A DNA stretch of 28,480 nucleotides from DATKCA01 sp035544675 (GCA_035544675.1 DATKCA010000155.1:1-28480); one strand, 5' to 3'. Positions 6,953 through 18,512 are shown, counted from the first letter of the stretch. Program-made: numbers and translations. Notes: generated by a model not told the origin, from the letters alone.

Positions 6953-7924
6953 ATGCCCTTCGAAGAAGTCAAGAAGATCTGGATGAACGGCCGCCTCGTC
7001 GATTTCGCCGACGCGAAGATCCACATTCTCACGCACGTCATTCATTACGGGTCCGGCATCTTCGAGGGAATCCGCTGTTATGTCACGAAGAACGGCCCGG
7101 CCGTGTTCCGGCTGGACGAGCATCTGCGTCGGATGTACGACAGCTGCAAGATCTATCGTATCGAGGTGCCGTACGCCTTCGCGGACTTCAAGAAGGCCTG
7201 CCTCGACGTCATCCGCGCCAACGACTTCGACGACTGCTACCTGCGTCCGCTGGTGTACCGCGGCTTCAACTCCCTGGGGGTGAATCCCGCCAGCTGCCCC
7301 GTCGACGTCTGTGTCGCGGCCTGGAAGTGGGGCAAGTACCTCGGCTCGGAAGCGCTCGAGCAGGGCGTAGACGTCCGCGTCTCCTCCTGGAATCGCATGG
7401 CACCCAATACGTTCCCGGCGCTGGCCAAGGCCACGGCGAATTACATGAACTCGATCCTGATCCGCCAGGAGGCGGGCGTCGACGGCTACGCGGAAGGGAT
7501 CGCCCTGGACGTGCACGGCTACGTCAGCGAGGGCTCGGGCGAGAACATCTTCCTGGTCCGGGACAACCGGATCCTGACGCCGCCGCTCGGAGCATCCGTC
7601 CTGTGCGGAATCACCCGCGACACCATCATCCGTCTGGCCCGGGACCTCGGATACGAAGTCGTGGAAACGCTCATTCCGCGCGAGGCTCTCTACATTGCGG
7701 ATGAAGTCTTCTTCACCGGCACGGCCGCGGAAGTCACCCCCGTTCGCAGCATCGATCGGATTACGATCGGTGCCGGCAAGCGGGGCCCGGTGACCGAGCG
7801 TGTTCAGAAGGAGTACTTCTCCTACATCGAGGGGGAAACCCCGGACCGTTACAGCTGGCTCACGCCGGTGTATGCGGACCGGGCCGCGAATCGCCGCAAG
7901 CCGGCGCTGGTCGGCGCGGAGTAA
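6953..7924 (+). CDS. ilvE: Branched-chain amino acid aminotransferase
   Basis: A 323-residue class IV PLP aminotransferase. It transfers the amino group between glutamate and the 2-oxo acids of Leu, Ile and Val, the last step of their synthesis. Visible signatures are HVIHYGSGIFEGIRCY near the N-terminus, PLP-binding lysine K159 in FPALAKATANYMNS, the EGSGENIF motif (193-200) and the FTGTAAEVTPV segment binding the cofactor phosphate. AGGAGG (6942-6947) lies 5 nt before the ATG. It has its own promoter and ends in a hairpin shared with radC, so it is a single-gene unit. Length is normal for the IlvE type. Confidence 0.95.
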   Translation: MPFEEVKKIWMNGRLVDFADAKIHILTHVIHYGSGIFEGIRCYVTKNGPAVFRLDEHLRRMYDSCKIYRIEVPYAFADFKKACLDVIRANDFDDCYLRPLVYRGFNSLGVNPASCPVDVCVAAWKWGKYLGSEALEQGVDVRVSSWNRMAPNTFPALAKATANYMNSILIRQEAGVDGYAEGIALDVHGYVSEGSGENIFLVRDNRILTPPLGASVLCGITRDTIIRLARDLGYEVVETLIPREALYIADEVFFTGTAAEVTPVRSIDRITIGAGKRGPVTERVQKEYFSYIEGETPDRYSWLTPVYADRAANRRKPALVGAE

Positions 7925-7945
7925 GTGGAGCGGCGCTCCACTTAC
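7921..7945. terminator. Bidirectional hairpin containing the stop codons of both ilvE and radC
   Basis: GTAAGTGGAGC (7921-7931) and GCTCCACTTAC (7935-7945) form a perfect 11-bp stem with the loop GGC. The ilvE TAA (7922-7924) is in the left arm and the radC TAA (7942-7944, minus strand) in the right arm. It reads as a compact convergent terminator, although neither side has a long T-run. Confidence 0.6.
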
Positions 7946-8613
7946 ATCTGCCCTCTCTGCCTCATCGAATAGAACCGGTTCGCTCCGACCACCACGTGGT
8001 CGGCCAGCTCGACGTCGCACAGCCTCAGCGACTCGGCCATCTTCCTCGTGAACAGCAGGTCCTCTGCCGAAGGCGAGGGATCACCTGAGGGGTGGTTGTG
8101 AAAGAGGACGACCGCGCAGGCGTTCTCCTCGAGCGCGAAGCGGATCACGTCGCGCGTGGACACCGCGGCGTGATTGATCGTGCCCACGAAGATTTCGCGC
8201 TGTCGCATGACCCGCCGCCGTGAGTCCAGAAGTGCTGCTCCGAGGCGCTCCTGGACGTGGTGAGCGTAGGTGGAGACCAGGACGCGGCCGAACACGTCGG
8301 GATCGTAGAGCGGCAACTGGTCCGGCTCGGACGCGGCGAGCCGTCTGGCCACCTCGAACGCGGCGGCGATGCGGCTGGCCTTGGCCGCCCCGACGCCGGC
8401 GGTCTTGGCCACCTGCGAGGGGTCGCGGCGGCGGAGCGTGGACATGCCGTCCTGCAGCAGCTCGCGCGCGAGCTGGATCGCGTTTTTGCCCGGAACGCCG
8501 GAGCCGAGAAGGATGGCGATCAGCTCCGCATCGGACAGCGTGTCCGCTCCGTGCGTGAGCAGCCGCTCGCGCGGTCTGTCGTCGAGCGGCAGGTCGGCGA
8601 TGAGCTCAGTCAT
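7942..8613 (-). CDS. radC: RadC/YsxA-family JAMM-domain protein
   Basis: 223 residues from ATG 8613 (MTELIADLPLDDRPRERLL). An N-terminal helix-hairpin-helix-like region (LSDAELIAILLGSG; AKTAGVGAAKASRI) is followed by the MPN/JAB domain with the metal-binding motif LFHNHPSGDPSPSAED and the upstream E of EIFVGTINHAAV. The family was named for a radiation phenotype in E. coli that was later assigned elsewhere, so its role remains unclear; a hydrolase or DNA-processing role is inferred from the metal site. The start overlaps the sirtuin stop as ATGA, so the genes are co-translated. Confidence 0.9.
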   Translation of the reverse strand: MTELIADLPLDDRPRERLLTHGADTLSDAELIAILLGSGVPGKNAIQLARELLQDGMSTLRRRDPSQVAKTAGVGAAKASRIAAAFEVARRLAASEPDQLPLYDPDVFGRVLVSTYAHHVQERLGAALLDSRRRVMRQREIFVGTINHAAVSTRDVIRFALEENACAVVLFHNHPSGDPSPSAEDLLFTRKMAESLRLCDVELADHVVVGANRFYSMRQRGQM

Positions 8614-9329
8614 GAAACCTCCAGGATGGCGTCGACGATCGCAGGTGTGGCCTCCGCCGCTCGCATCGGAATCGCAAAGGAACACGCCGAGCTGACGGCG
8701 GAATCTTCCGGGTTGATCTCGATCGACAGCCCGCGGTGGAGTGTGACGAATCCGGCAGCCGGGTACACCACACCCGACGTGCCGATGACGAGGAGGAGGT
8801 CCGCTCCGATGATCGTCGTGGTCGCCCGTGCCACCGCCTCCTCGGGCAGGGTTTCGCCGAACCAGACGACATCGGGCCGGAGCAGCGCGCCGCAGCGGCA
8901 GTGAGGCGGGATCTCGTTCAGCGGCTCGGGCCGCGACGTCACCGTGCCTTCGCGCATGCATCGGACGCGCAGGATGTTGCCGTGCAGCTCGACCACGTCC
9001 TTCGACCCTGCCCGCGCGTGAAGGCCGTCAACGTTCTGCGTGACGACCACCGCCGCGGGGAGTCGCGCGATCGAGGTGTGCGCGGCATTCGGTTGCGCGG
9101 ATTGGATGAGGGCGCGCCGCCACTCGTACCACTCCCACACCAGCGCGGGATCCCGCGCGAATGCCTCCGGCGTCGCCAACTCCTCGGCGCGGAAGTGTTT
9201 CCAGAGGCCGGAGGCGCCGCGAAACGTCGGGATTCCGCTGTCCGCGGAGACGCCGGCGCCGGTGAAGACGACGACCTTGCGGGGCTTGCGGCGACGGATC
9301 GCATCGACGACTTCGGCGAGGCTGCTCAT
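8610..9329 (-). CDS. Sirtuin NAD-dependent protein deacylase (class III, CobB/SIRT5-like)
   Basis: 239 residues. The NAD-binding motifs are GAGVSADSGIPTFRG (24-38) and TQNVDGLH (97-104), with catalytic H116 in VELHGN. Y68 and R71 in WEWYEWRR match the Tyr-x-x-Arg pair that lets SIRT5/CobB-type enzymes remove succinyl and malonyl groups from lysine, so desuccinylase activity is likely. The zinc site looks incomplete: C124 has no partner at the expected x-x-Cys position, and the second pair reads HCRC (143-146). It is cotranscribed with radC. No SD is visible; a 6-bp hairpin (9335-9340/9344-9349) lies just before the ATG. Confidence 0.9.
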   Translation of the reverse strand: MSSLAEVVDAIRRRKPRKVVVFTGAGVSADSGIPTFRGASGLWKHFRAEELATPEAFARDPALVWEWYEWRRALIQSAQPNAAHTSIARLPAAVVVTQNVDGLHARAGSKDVVELHGNILRVRCMREGTVTSRPEPLNEIPPHCRCGALLRPDVVWFGETLPEEAVARATTTIIGADLLLVIGTSGVVYPAAGFVTLHRGLSIEINPEDSAVSSACSFAIPMRAAEATPAIVDAILEVS

Positions 9330-9360
9330 CGCGGCCGAGGATACCTCGGAGGGGGGAATG

Positions 9361-9377
9361 ATCTACGCAGCGTAGAT
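9361..9377. promoter_or_regulatory. 17-bp palindrome upstream of the sirtuin gene
   Basis: ATCTACGC and GCGTAGAT form perfect 8-bp arms around a single A. The palindrome is centred about 40 bp upstream of the sirtuin ATG, where an operator or promoter-proximal site could be. No regulator for it is known. Confidence 0.3.
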
Positions 9378-9380
9378 TCG

Positions 9381-9457
9381 TCTCTGTGTTCTCTGTGTCT
9401 CTGTGGTTTACCGTCCCCCCGCCCAGTGCAACCACAGAGACACAGAGAGCACAGAGA
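9381..9457. repeat. Intergenic inverted repeat with 28-nt arms (ACCACAGAGACACAGAG type)
   Basis: Left arm 9381-9408 and right arm 9430-9457 are inverted copies identical at 27 of 28 positions, with a 21-nt loop. The arm sequence (CACAGAGACACAGAG) is of a simple-repeat-like type that I recall from intergenic regions of many environmental bacteria. Folded, it makes a very stable cruciform or RNA hairpin between the sirtuin and the surA-like gene. It could act as a REP-like element; no transposase is present in the window. Confidence 0.75.
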
Positions 9458-9481
9458 CTCCCAACGACTAAGGCCTGTCTT

Positions 9482-10456
9482 TCAGGCTTTCGGGATGTTC
9501 TCTTCGTGGATCTGGATGAATGCGTCCTGGCGCAACCGCTCCAGGTATGCCTTCAGATCGCGCTGGAACGTCTCTTCGCTCGCGTCCCTGCGCAGGCGGT
9601 CCTTCACCGACTCGAACGCCGGGACCTCGGAGGGGAGACGCTGCTCGACTTTCAGGATGTGCCAGCCGGAGCGTGTCTCGATGGGTCCGATGACGGCGCC
9701 GGCGTTCGCGTCGAACACGGCTTTGTCGAGGTCGGCGATCAGCTCGCCGCGTGCGACCTCGCCGAGATCGCCGCCTTTCTCCTTCGTGCCGGAGTCGGAC
9801 GAGGCGGTCGCTGTCTGCGCGAAGTCGGCCCCGCCGCGGACCGCGGCGGCGAGCTCGTTCGCGCGCTGCATGGCAGCGTCGACAGCTGCCGGATTGTCAG
9901 GCTTGACGATGACGATCTCACGCAGACGGGCCCGCTCGGGAAGGCGATACTCATCTTTCTCCCGGGCGTAGCGCTCGCGCAGCTCCCGGTCGTCGAGATC
10001 GCTGCGGTTTCGCAGCTCGCGGGCGAAGACTTTGTTCGTGATCAGCGTCTCGCGAAGCCGCGCTTCCATGTCCGCGCGCGTCATCCCTGACTGCTGGAGT
10101 GAGATGTCGAACTGCTCATCCGTGGAGATGTTGTACTGCTGTTTCAGCCGGTTGATCGCGTCCTTCACTTCGGCATCGGTGATCGTGATGCCCAGGCGGT
10201 CCGCCCGGTCTTTGATGAGGAGCTCGTTGATGAGCTCGTCGGTGAAGCGCTTGCTCAGCTCCGCCCGGGCCGTTGCGACCTGATCAGGCGGTGAGACTTG
10301 CTCGATCTCGGCGAGCGCCTCTGCCATGCGCCGCTCGTACTGGGAGCGCGTGACGATGCGGTCGCCCACCCGGACGACGATGGCTTCGAGCAGTTGCGCC
10401 GCGGACAACGAGCCGGCCGTGGCGGCGAGGAAAATCGCAATGATGGTCTTTTTCAT
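9482..10456 (-). CDS. SurA-like periplasmic peptidyl-prolyl isomerase/chaperone
   Basis: 324 residues with a signal peptide (MKKTIIAIFLAATAGSLSA, cleavage near residue 19). Residues about 20-165 form a SurA_N-type helical chaperone domain (VVRVGDRIVTRSQYERRM; FTDELINELLIKDRADRLG). Residues about 175-270 form a parvulin rotamase domain (ARLREIVIVKP, ADFAQTATASSDSGTKEKGGDLGEV, TRSGWHILKVEQR). It should help fold secreted or outer-membrane proteins. It lies 49 nt downstream of a second isomerase gene on the same strand, so the two are probably one transcript. Confidence 0.88.
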   Translation of the reverse strand: MKKTIIAIFLAATAGSLSAAQLLEAIVVRVGDRIVTRSQYERRMAEALAEIEQVSPPDQVATARAELSKRFTDELINELLIKDRADRLGITITDAEVKDAINRLKQQYNISTDEQFDISLQQSGMTRADMEARLRETLITNKVFARELRNRSDLDDRELRERYAREKDEYRLPERARLREIVIVKPDNPAAVDAAMQRANELAAAVRGGADFAQTATASSDSGTKEKGGDLGEVARGELIADLDKAVFDANAGAVIGPIETRSGWHILKVEQRLPSEVPAFESVKDRLRRDASEETFQRDLKAYLERLRQDAFIQIHEENIPKA

Positions 10457-10505
10457 GGGTGTCCTATCCGACGTGTGGCGGCGAAAACAGGTTACACGCT
10501 GAGAT

Positions 10506-11399
10506 TTATTCGTTCTCGGCCTTCGGGAGGCCTCCTGAATAGCGAAAAGGGAGGCGCTTGGTGAGGACGGCCACCCCGACTTCCTTCCGGCTGCCGGCCA
10601 CCAGGCGGGTGATGCGCTCGCGGACAGCGTCCTCCTTCAGCCGCACGCGGATGACGGGCGCGGCTGTGGCGAGGTCGACGGTACCGGGCCCGCGTCGCTC
10701 GTCCACCTTGAAAATGTGGAAGCTGGCCTCGGTGCGGATGACGTTGCTGACCGAGCCCGGCTGGAGGGAGAAAATCTCGTCCTCGAACATCTTGGGGAGG
10801 TCGCCCCGGGTCACGAATCCGATCTCCCCGCCCCGTTTGGCGTTGGGTGCGCTGGAGTGGTCGCGGGAGAGGTCCTCGAAGGCCGCGCCCCGCCTGAGTC
10901 TGGCGATGATGTCGGCGGCCAGCTTTTCCTCGTGCACGAGGATCTGGCGGACGCGGACTTCCTCCCCGGCGCGAAACTCGTTCTGATGCTGGTTGTAGTA
11001 GTCGGCGATCTGAGCATCCGACGGCTCGGGCGTTTCGGCCGCCAGGTTGGCGATCAGCTTCTGCCGGCGCATCTCATCCCGTTTCTCGATGACCGTCGCG
11101 CCCGCGTCATTCCGCACGGCCGTGGCGATGGCGTCGGCCGGCACCTCCACTCCGTGGGAGGCTGCGTACTCCGAAAGGATGACCTCCTCGACGTACTGGT
11201 CGAGCATGGCGCTGGCTACTTCCGGGGCGAGCTGGGCCAGCTCCGTACCGCTGTTCCGCTCCAGGTACCGCTTGAAGTCACCGAGCGTGATCATCCGTTC
11301 GCCGACTCGGGCAACGACGTCCGGCGGTGTGGCCGGCTTGCGTTGACAGGCGAGCGACGCGATGAGAATGCAGCAAATGATCAGGCGGGACCAGCTCAT
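10506..11399 (-). CDS. PrsA/PpiC-like peptidyl-prolyl isomerase, probable lipoprotein
   Basis: 297 residues. The N-terminus is a short hydrophobic segment ending in a lipobox-like SLAC (C18), so the mature protein is probably lipid-anchored, though the residue at -3 is not typical. A SurA_N-like region follows (VVARVGERMITLGDFKRYLE; MLDQYVEEVILSEYA). Then comes a parvulin domain at about 150-245 (EVRVRQILVHEEK, AAFEDLSRDHSSAPNAKRGGE, TEASFHIFKVDERR). Together with the next gene it forms a folding-factor pair. These genes often sit next to mfd, and here they are separated from it by two inserted plus-strand genes. Confidence 0.87.
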   Translation of the reverse strand: MSWSRLIICCILIASLACQRKPATPPDVVARVGERMITLGDFKRYLERNSGTELAQLAPEVASAMLDQYVEEVILSEYAASHGVEVPADAIATAVRNDAGATVIEKRDEMRRQKLIANLAAETPEPSDAQIADYYNQHQNEFRAGEEVRVRQILVHEEKLAADIIARLRRGAAFEDLSRDHSSAPNAKRGGEIGFVTRGDLPKMFEDEIFSLQPGSVSNVIRTEASFHIFKVDERRGPGTVDLATAAPVIRVRLKEDAVRERITRLVAGSRKEVGVAVLTKRLPFRYSGGLPKAENE

Positions 11400-11430
11400 C
11401 GTCGCGAGGCCGCGGAGTGTAGCATCGCGG

Positions 11431-11467
11431 CGGCTGGGTGGTGGTGCAGGAACTGCAACACCAGCCG
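11431..11467 (+). other. Imperfect hairpin in the leader of the first secreted paralogue
   Basis: GGTGGTGCAG (11440-11449) pairs with CTGCAACACC (11453-11462) with one mismatch and a 3-nt loop. CGGCT (11431-11435) pairs with AGCCG (11463-11467) below a 4-nt bulge. The structure lies 18 nt before the SD of the downstream gene, in the divergent spacer from the isomerase gene. It may be a leader structure or mRNA stabiliser. Confidence 0.3.
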
Positions 11468-11497
11468 TGCTCTGAATGAAATCCAGGAGGAAAACCC

Positions 11498-12457
11498 TTG
11501 CGGAAAACGACTCTCTCGCTCTGTGCCTTGCTTGTTCTGACGACGTTTGTTCTGACGACGCCTCTGCTCGCTGCGCCGAAGCGTGCGACCTTGCGGACCG
11601 GCAACCCCGACTCGGTCAGGGTCGAGCGGCTTCCGGCCGGCTCCGATCTCTTTCAGCGAGTCTCCGAGCAGTACCGCGCCAGCGCCAGGAACCGCCACCG
11701 GGCCACGGTGGCCACGGAGATCCGCTCCGCGCGCGCGTTCATCATCCCCGTGGCCGGCAGCGCTCCGGGTGGTGGCGGGACGTTCTTCCGGTCGGACATC
11801 ACGATCGCGAATTACGGCCAGACGTCCCAGGACCTCTCCGTGGCGTGGATCGCGCGCGGCGTCACGACGGCGACGCCGCCCACCGTGGTCGTGACCATTC
11901 CGGCCCGCACGGCGCAGCCGTTCCGCGACTTCGTGACGAACGTTCTCGGTCAGAGCGGGATCGGCTCGATCTTCGTGATCCCGATCGCCGGCAACCAGCT
12001 CGATGAGGACGCCTCCATCGACGGTTTCTCGCGGATCTACACGAATCAGCCCGGCTCGGCCGGAACGGTGTCGCAGCCGTTCGAGGGCGTAGACCCCGAC
12101 AGCTTTCTCCGGCACTTCGCAGCCAGCTCGCTCGGTCTGCGCCACGACGCGTCATTCCGGACGAATTACTTCATCGTCAACACGGACTCGGTCCCCCTTA
12201 CGTTCACGATCTTCTTCTCCGGGTCGAATGGTTTCGAGTCCGAGCGCACGGTGACCGTGAATCCGGCCTCGCTCTTCTTCGACTCGGTCCCCCCTGCGGA
12301 CAGTTACGGCGATCTCACGATCGTCTTCATCGTCGATGAGGAGGACGCGTTCTGGACCGCCGGCGCGAGCAGCACCGACAACATCACCGCCGACGGCTAT
12401 GTCTCCATTGCCTCGGCCAATCTCTCGGACGAGGACCTGGACGGCTTCGACAGGTAA
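11498..12457 (+). CDS. Secreted protein of unknown function, tandem paralogue 1
   Basis: 319 residues starting at TTG 11498, 7 nt after AGGAGG. A signal peptide spans about residues 1-26 (MRKTTLSLCALLVLTTFVLT, ending LLAA). The mature part is beta-rich with conserved blocks shared with the next gene: FIIPVAGSA, GGGGTFFRSD, AWIARGV, QSGIGSIF, IDGFSRIYT, QPGSAGTVSQ, SLGLRHDASFRTN and AGASSTDNIT. The blocks resemble two immunoglobulin-like halves, each with a 'TNYFIVN'-type strand, but I cannot assign a family. I associate such proteins with Acidobacteriota. Strand and position suggest insertion between mfd and the isomerase pair. Confidence 0.85.
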   Translation: MRKTTLSLCALLVLTTFVLTTPLLAAPKRATLRTGNPDSVRVERLPAGSDLFQRVSEQYRASARNRHRATVATEIRSARAFIIPVAGSAPGGGGTFFRSDITIANYGQTSQDLSVAWIARGVTTATPPTVVVTIPARTAQPFRDFVTNVLGQSGIGSIFVIPIAGNQLDEDASIDGFSRIYTNQPGSAGTVSQPFEGVDPDSFLRHFAASSLGLRHDASFRTNYFIVNTDSVPLTFTIFFSGSNGFESERTVTVNPASLFFDSVPPADSYGDLTIVFIVDEEDAFWTAGASSTDNITADGYVSIASANLSDEDLDGFDR

Positions 12458-12582
12458 GAGGATCTGTGAAGCGCCGCCGGCCGGGCGGGTCATCCTCGGC
12501 GGCCGGGAAGTGTAACACCTTGCCGTGAGAGGCTTCCCTAAGGGAGAATGCTTGCTTCACTCAACCTGCGGGAGGAGAAAGC

Positions 12583-13533
12583 ATGCGGAAGATGTGTCTG
12601 ACGCTCGCGCTCGTACTCGTACTCGTCACTCCTGTTTTCGCCGGTACAAAGTTCCAGAAATTCGCGCCGCTGCCAGCCGACGACGTCAAGATCGAACATC
12701 TGCCCGCGGACTCGGACCTCGGCGCGCGTGTGATCCAGCAGTATCTCGATCTCCGACGTCAGGATCGCGTGCGCGCGAGCGCGTTGACGGGAATCCGCAC
12801 GGCGCGTGGATTCATCATTCCGGTTGCAGGCAGCGCAGCGGGAGGCGGTGGGACGTTCTTCCGCTCTGACGTCACGCTCGTGAACGCCGACTCTTCGTCA
12901 TCGCAGGACATATTGGCTGTCTGGATCGCTCGTGGAGTCGCGACGACCACCCCTCCCACTACGCGGATCACGCTGGCCGCGGATGCAACGCGCATTTTCC
13001 GCGACTTTGTCGCCAACACGCTGCAGCAGAGCGGCATCGGATCTGTCTTCTTTCTTCCGGTGATCGGCACGCAGATCGACCCAAACGCAGCCATTGACGG
13101 CTTCTCGCGCATTTTCACCCCGCAACCAGGTTCGGCGGGCACCGTGTCGCAGGAGTTTCTCCCCGTCGATCCTGGCGACTTTCCGCCGTTCCAGGCCGCC
13201 GCTGCACTCGGTTTGAAACACGATGCAGCCTTTCGCACGAACTTCTTCATCGTCAACGCGCAGACCACGCCGCTCACTGTCAACTTCCTTTATCTCGGTA
13301 CGAACGGGAGCTCGCAACCGAGAACCGTCGTCGTTCCTCCCCTTTCGCTGCACTTCGATTCCATCCCGGCGAATGAGAATTACGGCGACCTCGCCATCGT
13401 GTTCGTCGTCAACGACCCTAACGCCACATGGATAGCCGGCGCGAGCAGTACCGACAACATCACCGGCGACGGGTGGGTATCGCTCTTTTCGGCGTTCTTG
13501 AGTCCGAGCGAGCTCGGCGGTCTCGGTTTCTGA
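12583..13533 (+). CDS. Secreted protein of unknown function, tandem paralogue 2
   Basis: 316 residues from ATG 12583, with GGGAGGAG as ribosome binding site. Signal peptide about residues 1-21 (MRKMCLTLALVLVLVTPVFA). It is alignable with the preceding gene almost end to end: FIIPVAGSAAGGGGTFFRSD, AVWIARGVATTTPPT, FRDFVANTLQQSGIGS, IDGFSRIFTPQPGSAGTVSQ and AGASSTDNITGDGWVS. It is therefore a tandem duplicate, clearly diverged, so the duplication is not recent. The spacer between the two (12458-12582) has a G/C inverted repeat (12477-12483/12500-12506) but no strong terminator. It converges with mfd, with 11 bp between stop codons. Confidence 0.85.
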   Translation: MRKMCLTLALVLVLVTPVFAGTKFQKFAPLPADDVKIEHLPADSDLGARVIQQYLDLRRQDRVRASALTGIRTARGFIIPVAGSAAGGGGTFFRSDVTLVNADSSSSQDILAVWIARGVATTTPPTTRITLAADATRIFRDFVANTLQQSGIGSVFFLPVIGTQIDPNAAIDGFSRIFTPQPGSAGTVSQEFLPVDPGDFPPFQAAAALGLKHDAAFRTNFFIVNAQTTPLTVNFLYLGTNGSSQPRTVVVPPLSLHFDSIPANENYGDLAIVFVVNDPNATWIAGASSTDNITGDGWVSLFSAFLSPSELGGLGF

Positions 13534-13544
13534 CGACGCTCCGT

Positions 13545-16980
<3,436 letters not shown>

Positions 16981-16982
<2 letters not shown>

Positions 16983-17093
16983 CCCGGGCGAAGCGAAGGA
17001 TCAAGCCAGGCGCAGCGATGAACTATGTCACGAGCCAGGCAGGTCGCAAACACCACGGATGTGACCGGATGGATCCTTCGCTTCGCTCGGGAT
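16981..17093. repeat. Inverted repeat pair (22-nt arms) at the mfd start
   Basis: Arms 16981-17002 and 17072-17093 are inverted copies (core GCGAAGCGAAGGATC) identical at 21 of 22 positions, separated by 69 nt. The left arm overlaps the mfd start codon by two bases. A related, more diverged copy lies at 22197-22227. This looks like a dispersed intergenic palindromic element. No open reading frame is inside. Confidence 0.7.
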
Positions 17094-17105
17094 GGGGGAA
17101 AAGCA

Positions 17106-18512
17106 CTACGGCGCAAAGTACCCGCGAATCGTCCGTGCAGTCAGCTTCGGAGACGTCAGCAACACTCTCACGCGACGCCACTCGTTGGCCCGCGCGTAGT
17201 CCGTGATCTGGTAACGGATCGCGAACTGAGCGCGGAGGTCCTTCTCGATCTCGTTGTACTTGGCCGCGATGTCCTGTTGCGTCGCCACCGTGACGAAGCC
17301 GCCGGTCTGCGCCGACAGATGGCGCAGCCGCTCCAGGTCGCGCGACACCGTGTCGGTGCCGGTGTTGTAGGAGATGAAATAGAGGGGGACGCCGGCCTGG
17401 GCCGTTGCCTTCGCCACTTCGTCGAACGAGGAGATCGAGGAGGTGTCATCGCCGTCCGTGAGGACGACGATGGCCCGCCGGCTCTTCTCGCCTTTCAGCT
17501 CGCGGATGGCCGTGGACAGTGCGTCGTAGAGGGCAGTCTGCCCGGAGGGCTGCAAACCGCCCAGGGCCCTGGCCACCAGCTCGAAGTCCGAAGTGAGCGG
17601 CTGTTTGCGGCGCGGCACTTCCTGGACCGCGTACACCGAGCAGCGATCGCCCGGTTTCAGAGTTCGGCGGACGAACTCCTGCGCTGCTTTCACCGCCCGC
17701 CCCATGCTGTAGGTCATGCTCGCCGAGGAGTCCAGGAGCAGCGCGATCGAGATCGGCTGATCGAACGCCTTCCCGAACTCCACGATCTTCGCTTCGGCCT
17801 CATTGTCGAGGACGCGGAAGAGCGAGCGGTCGACGTTGTCGAGCGTGATGCCGTTGCGATCGACGACCGACACGAAGATCGGAACGGTGCGAACCTGGAT
17901 CTGTTCGACGTGGACCTCGCCCCCGCTCGACCAGAAGTCGGCCGCCTCTTCCCCCGATTTCGTCCGGGCCGTCACCTGGACGAACCCGCTCGCCAACACC
18001 TCGTCCGGAACAGTGAAGCGATACGGCGCGGTCGATGTCGATGCCACCAGGTGGCCCGAGTGCCAGAGCTCGACCCCGGTCACAGGGTCTTCTTTCGGAG
18101 CGGTCGTCACGGCTTCGAACACCCGATTCGCGATGTCCACCGCCTTCACGTTGACCGTGAGCGGCAGATGGCCGCGGTTGATCGTCTCGCGCCACTGCAC
18201 TCGGCGGCGATCGCGGCCGATCGCCGAGATGAGGATCTTGTGTTCGACGGCCATCGCTCCGAAGTCGACCACGACCCGGTGCGGATGGCGGATGGCGTCA
18301 CCGATCTTCTGTCCGTCGACTGTGATCGTGACGCTGGCATCGTCGAAGCCGGGGTTGACGATCAACTCCACCACGCCCTTGTATTCGCCCGTCACCGCGG
18401 TGCCACGCGTCAGCAGAAGCTGAGTGGCCGCGTCAGCGGTTGACGCAAGGACGAAGATCAGGAAAAACTGGAAAGCCTTGAGGCTACTGCTCGACCCTTG
18501 CGCTGCTTTCAT
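17106..18512 (-). CDS. Exported VWFA-domain protein (Acidobacteria-type VWFA-related)
   Basis: 468 residues with an N-terminal hydrophobic export signal (about 11-28, ending STADA). The first 240 residues are beta-rich and Ig-like (VNPGFDDASVTITVDGQKIG). A von Willebrand factor A domain follows at about 252-440 with a complete MIDAS: DSSAS (261-265), T326 in QTALYDAL and D353 in LTDGDD. The order and the ALLLDSSASM ... ALYDAL ... DGDDTSS ... ISYNTG pattern match the VWFA-related domain family abundant in Acidobacteriota. It probably mediates metal-dependent protein contacts outside the cytoplasm. Its start overlaps the end of the lytic transglycosylase gene by 29 nt. Confidence 0.85.
   Translation of the reverse strand: MKAAQGSSSSLKAFQFFLIFVLASTADAATQLLLTRGTAVTGEYKGVVELIVNPGFDDASVTITVDGQKIGDAIRHPHRVVVDFGAMAVEHKILISAIGRDRRRVQWRETINRGHLPLTVNVKAVDIANRVFEAVTTAPKEDPVTGVELWHSGHLVASTSTAPYRFTVPDEVLASGFVQVTARTKSGEEAADFWSSGGEVHVEQIQVRTVPIFVSVVDRNGITLDNVDRSLFRVLDNEAEAKIVEFGKAFDQPISIALLLDSSASMTYSMGRAVKAAQEFVRRTLKPGDRCSVYAVQEVPRRKQPLTSDFELVARALGGLQPSGQTALYDALSTAIRELKGEKSRRAIVVLTDGDDTSSISSFDEVAKATAQAGVPLYFISYNTGTDTVSRDLERLRHLSAQTGGFVTVATQQDIAAKYNEIEKDLRAQFAIRYQITDYARANEWRRVRVLLTSPKLTARTIRGYFAP

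Noticed and set aside
9361..9460. CRISPR-like repeat array
   Set aside because: There are only two arms, inverted rather than direct, with no spacers and no cas genes nearby.
17025..18443. A 472-codon plus-strand open frame opposite the VWFA protein gene
   Set aside because: Antisense shadow; it starts inside an inverted repeat and has the Arg/Asp/His-rich composition typical of such frames.
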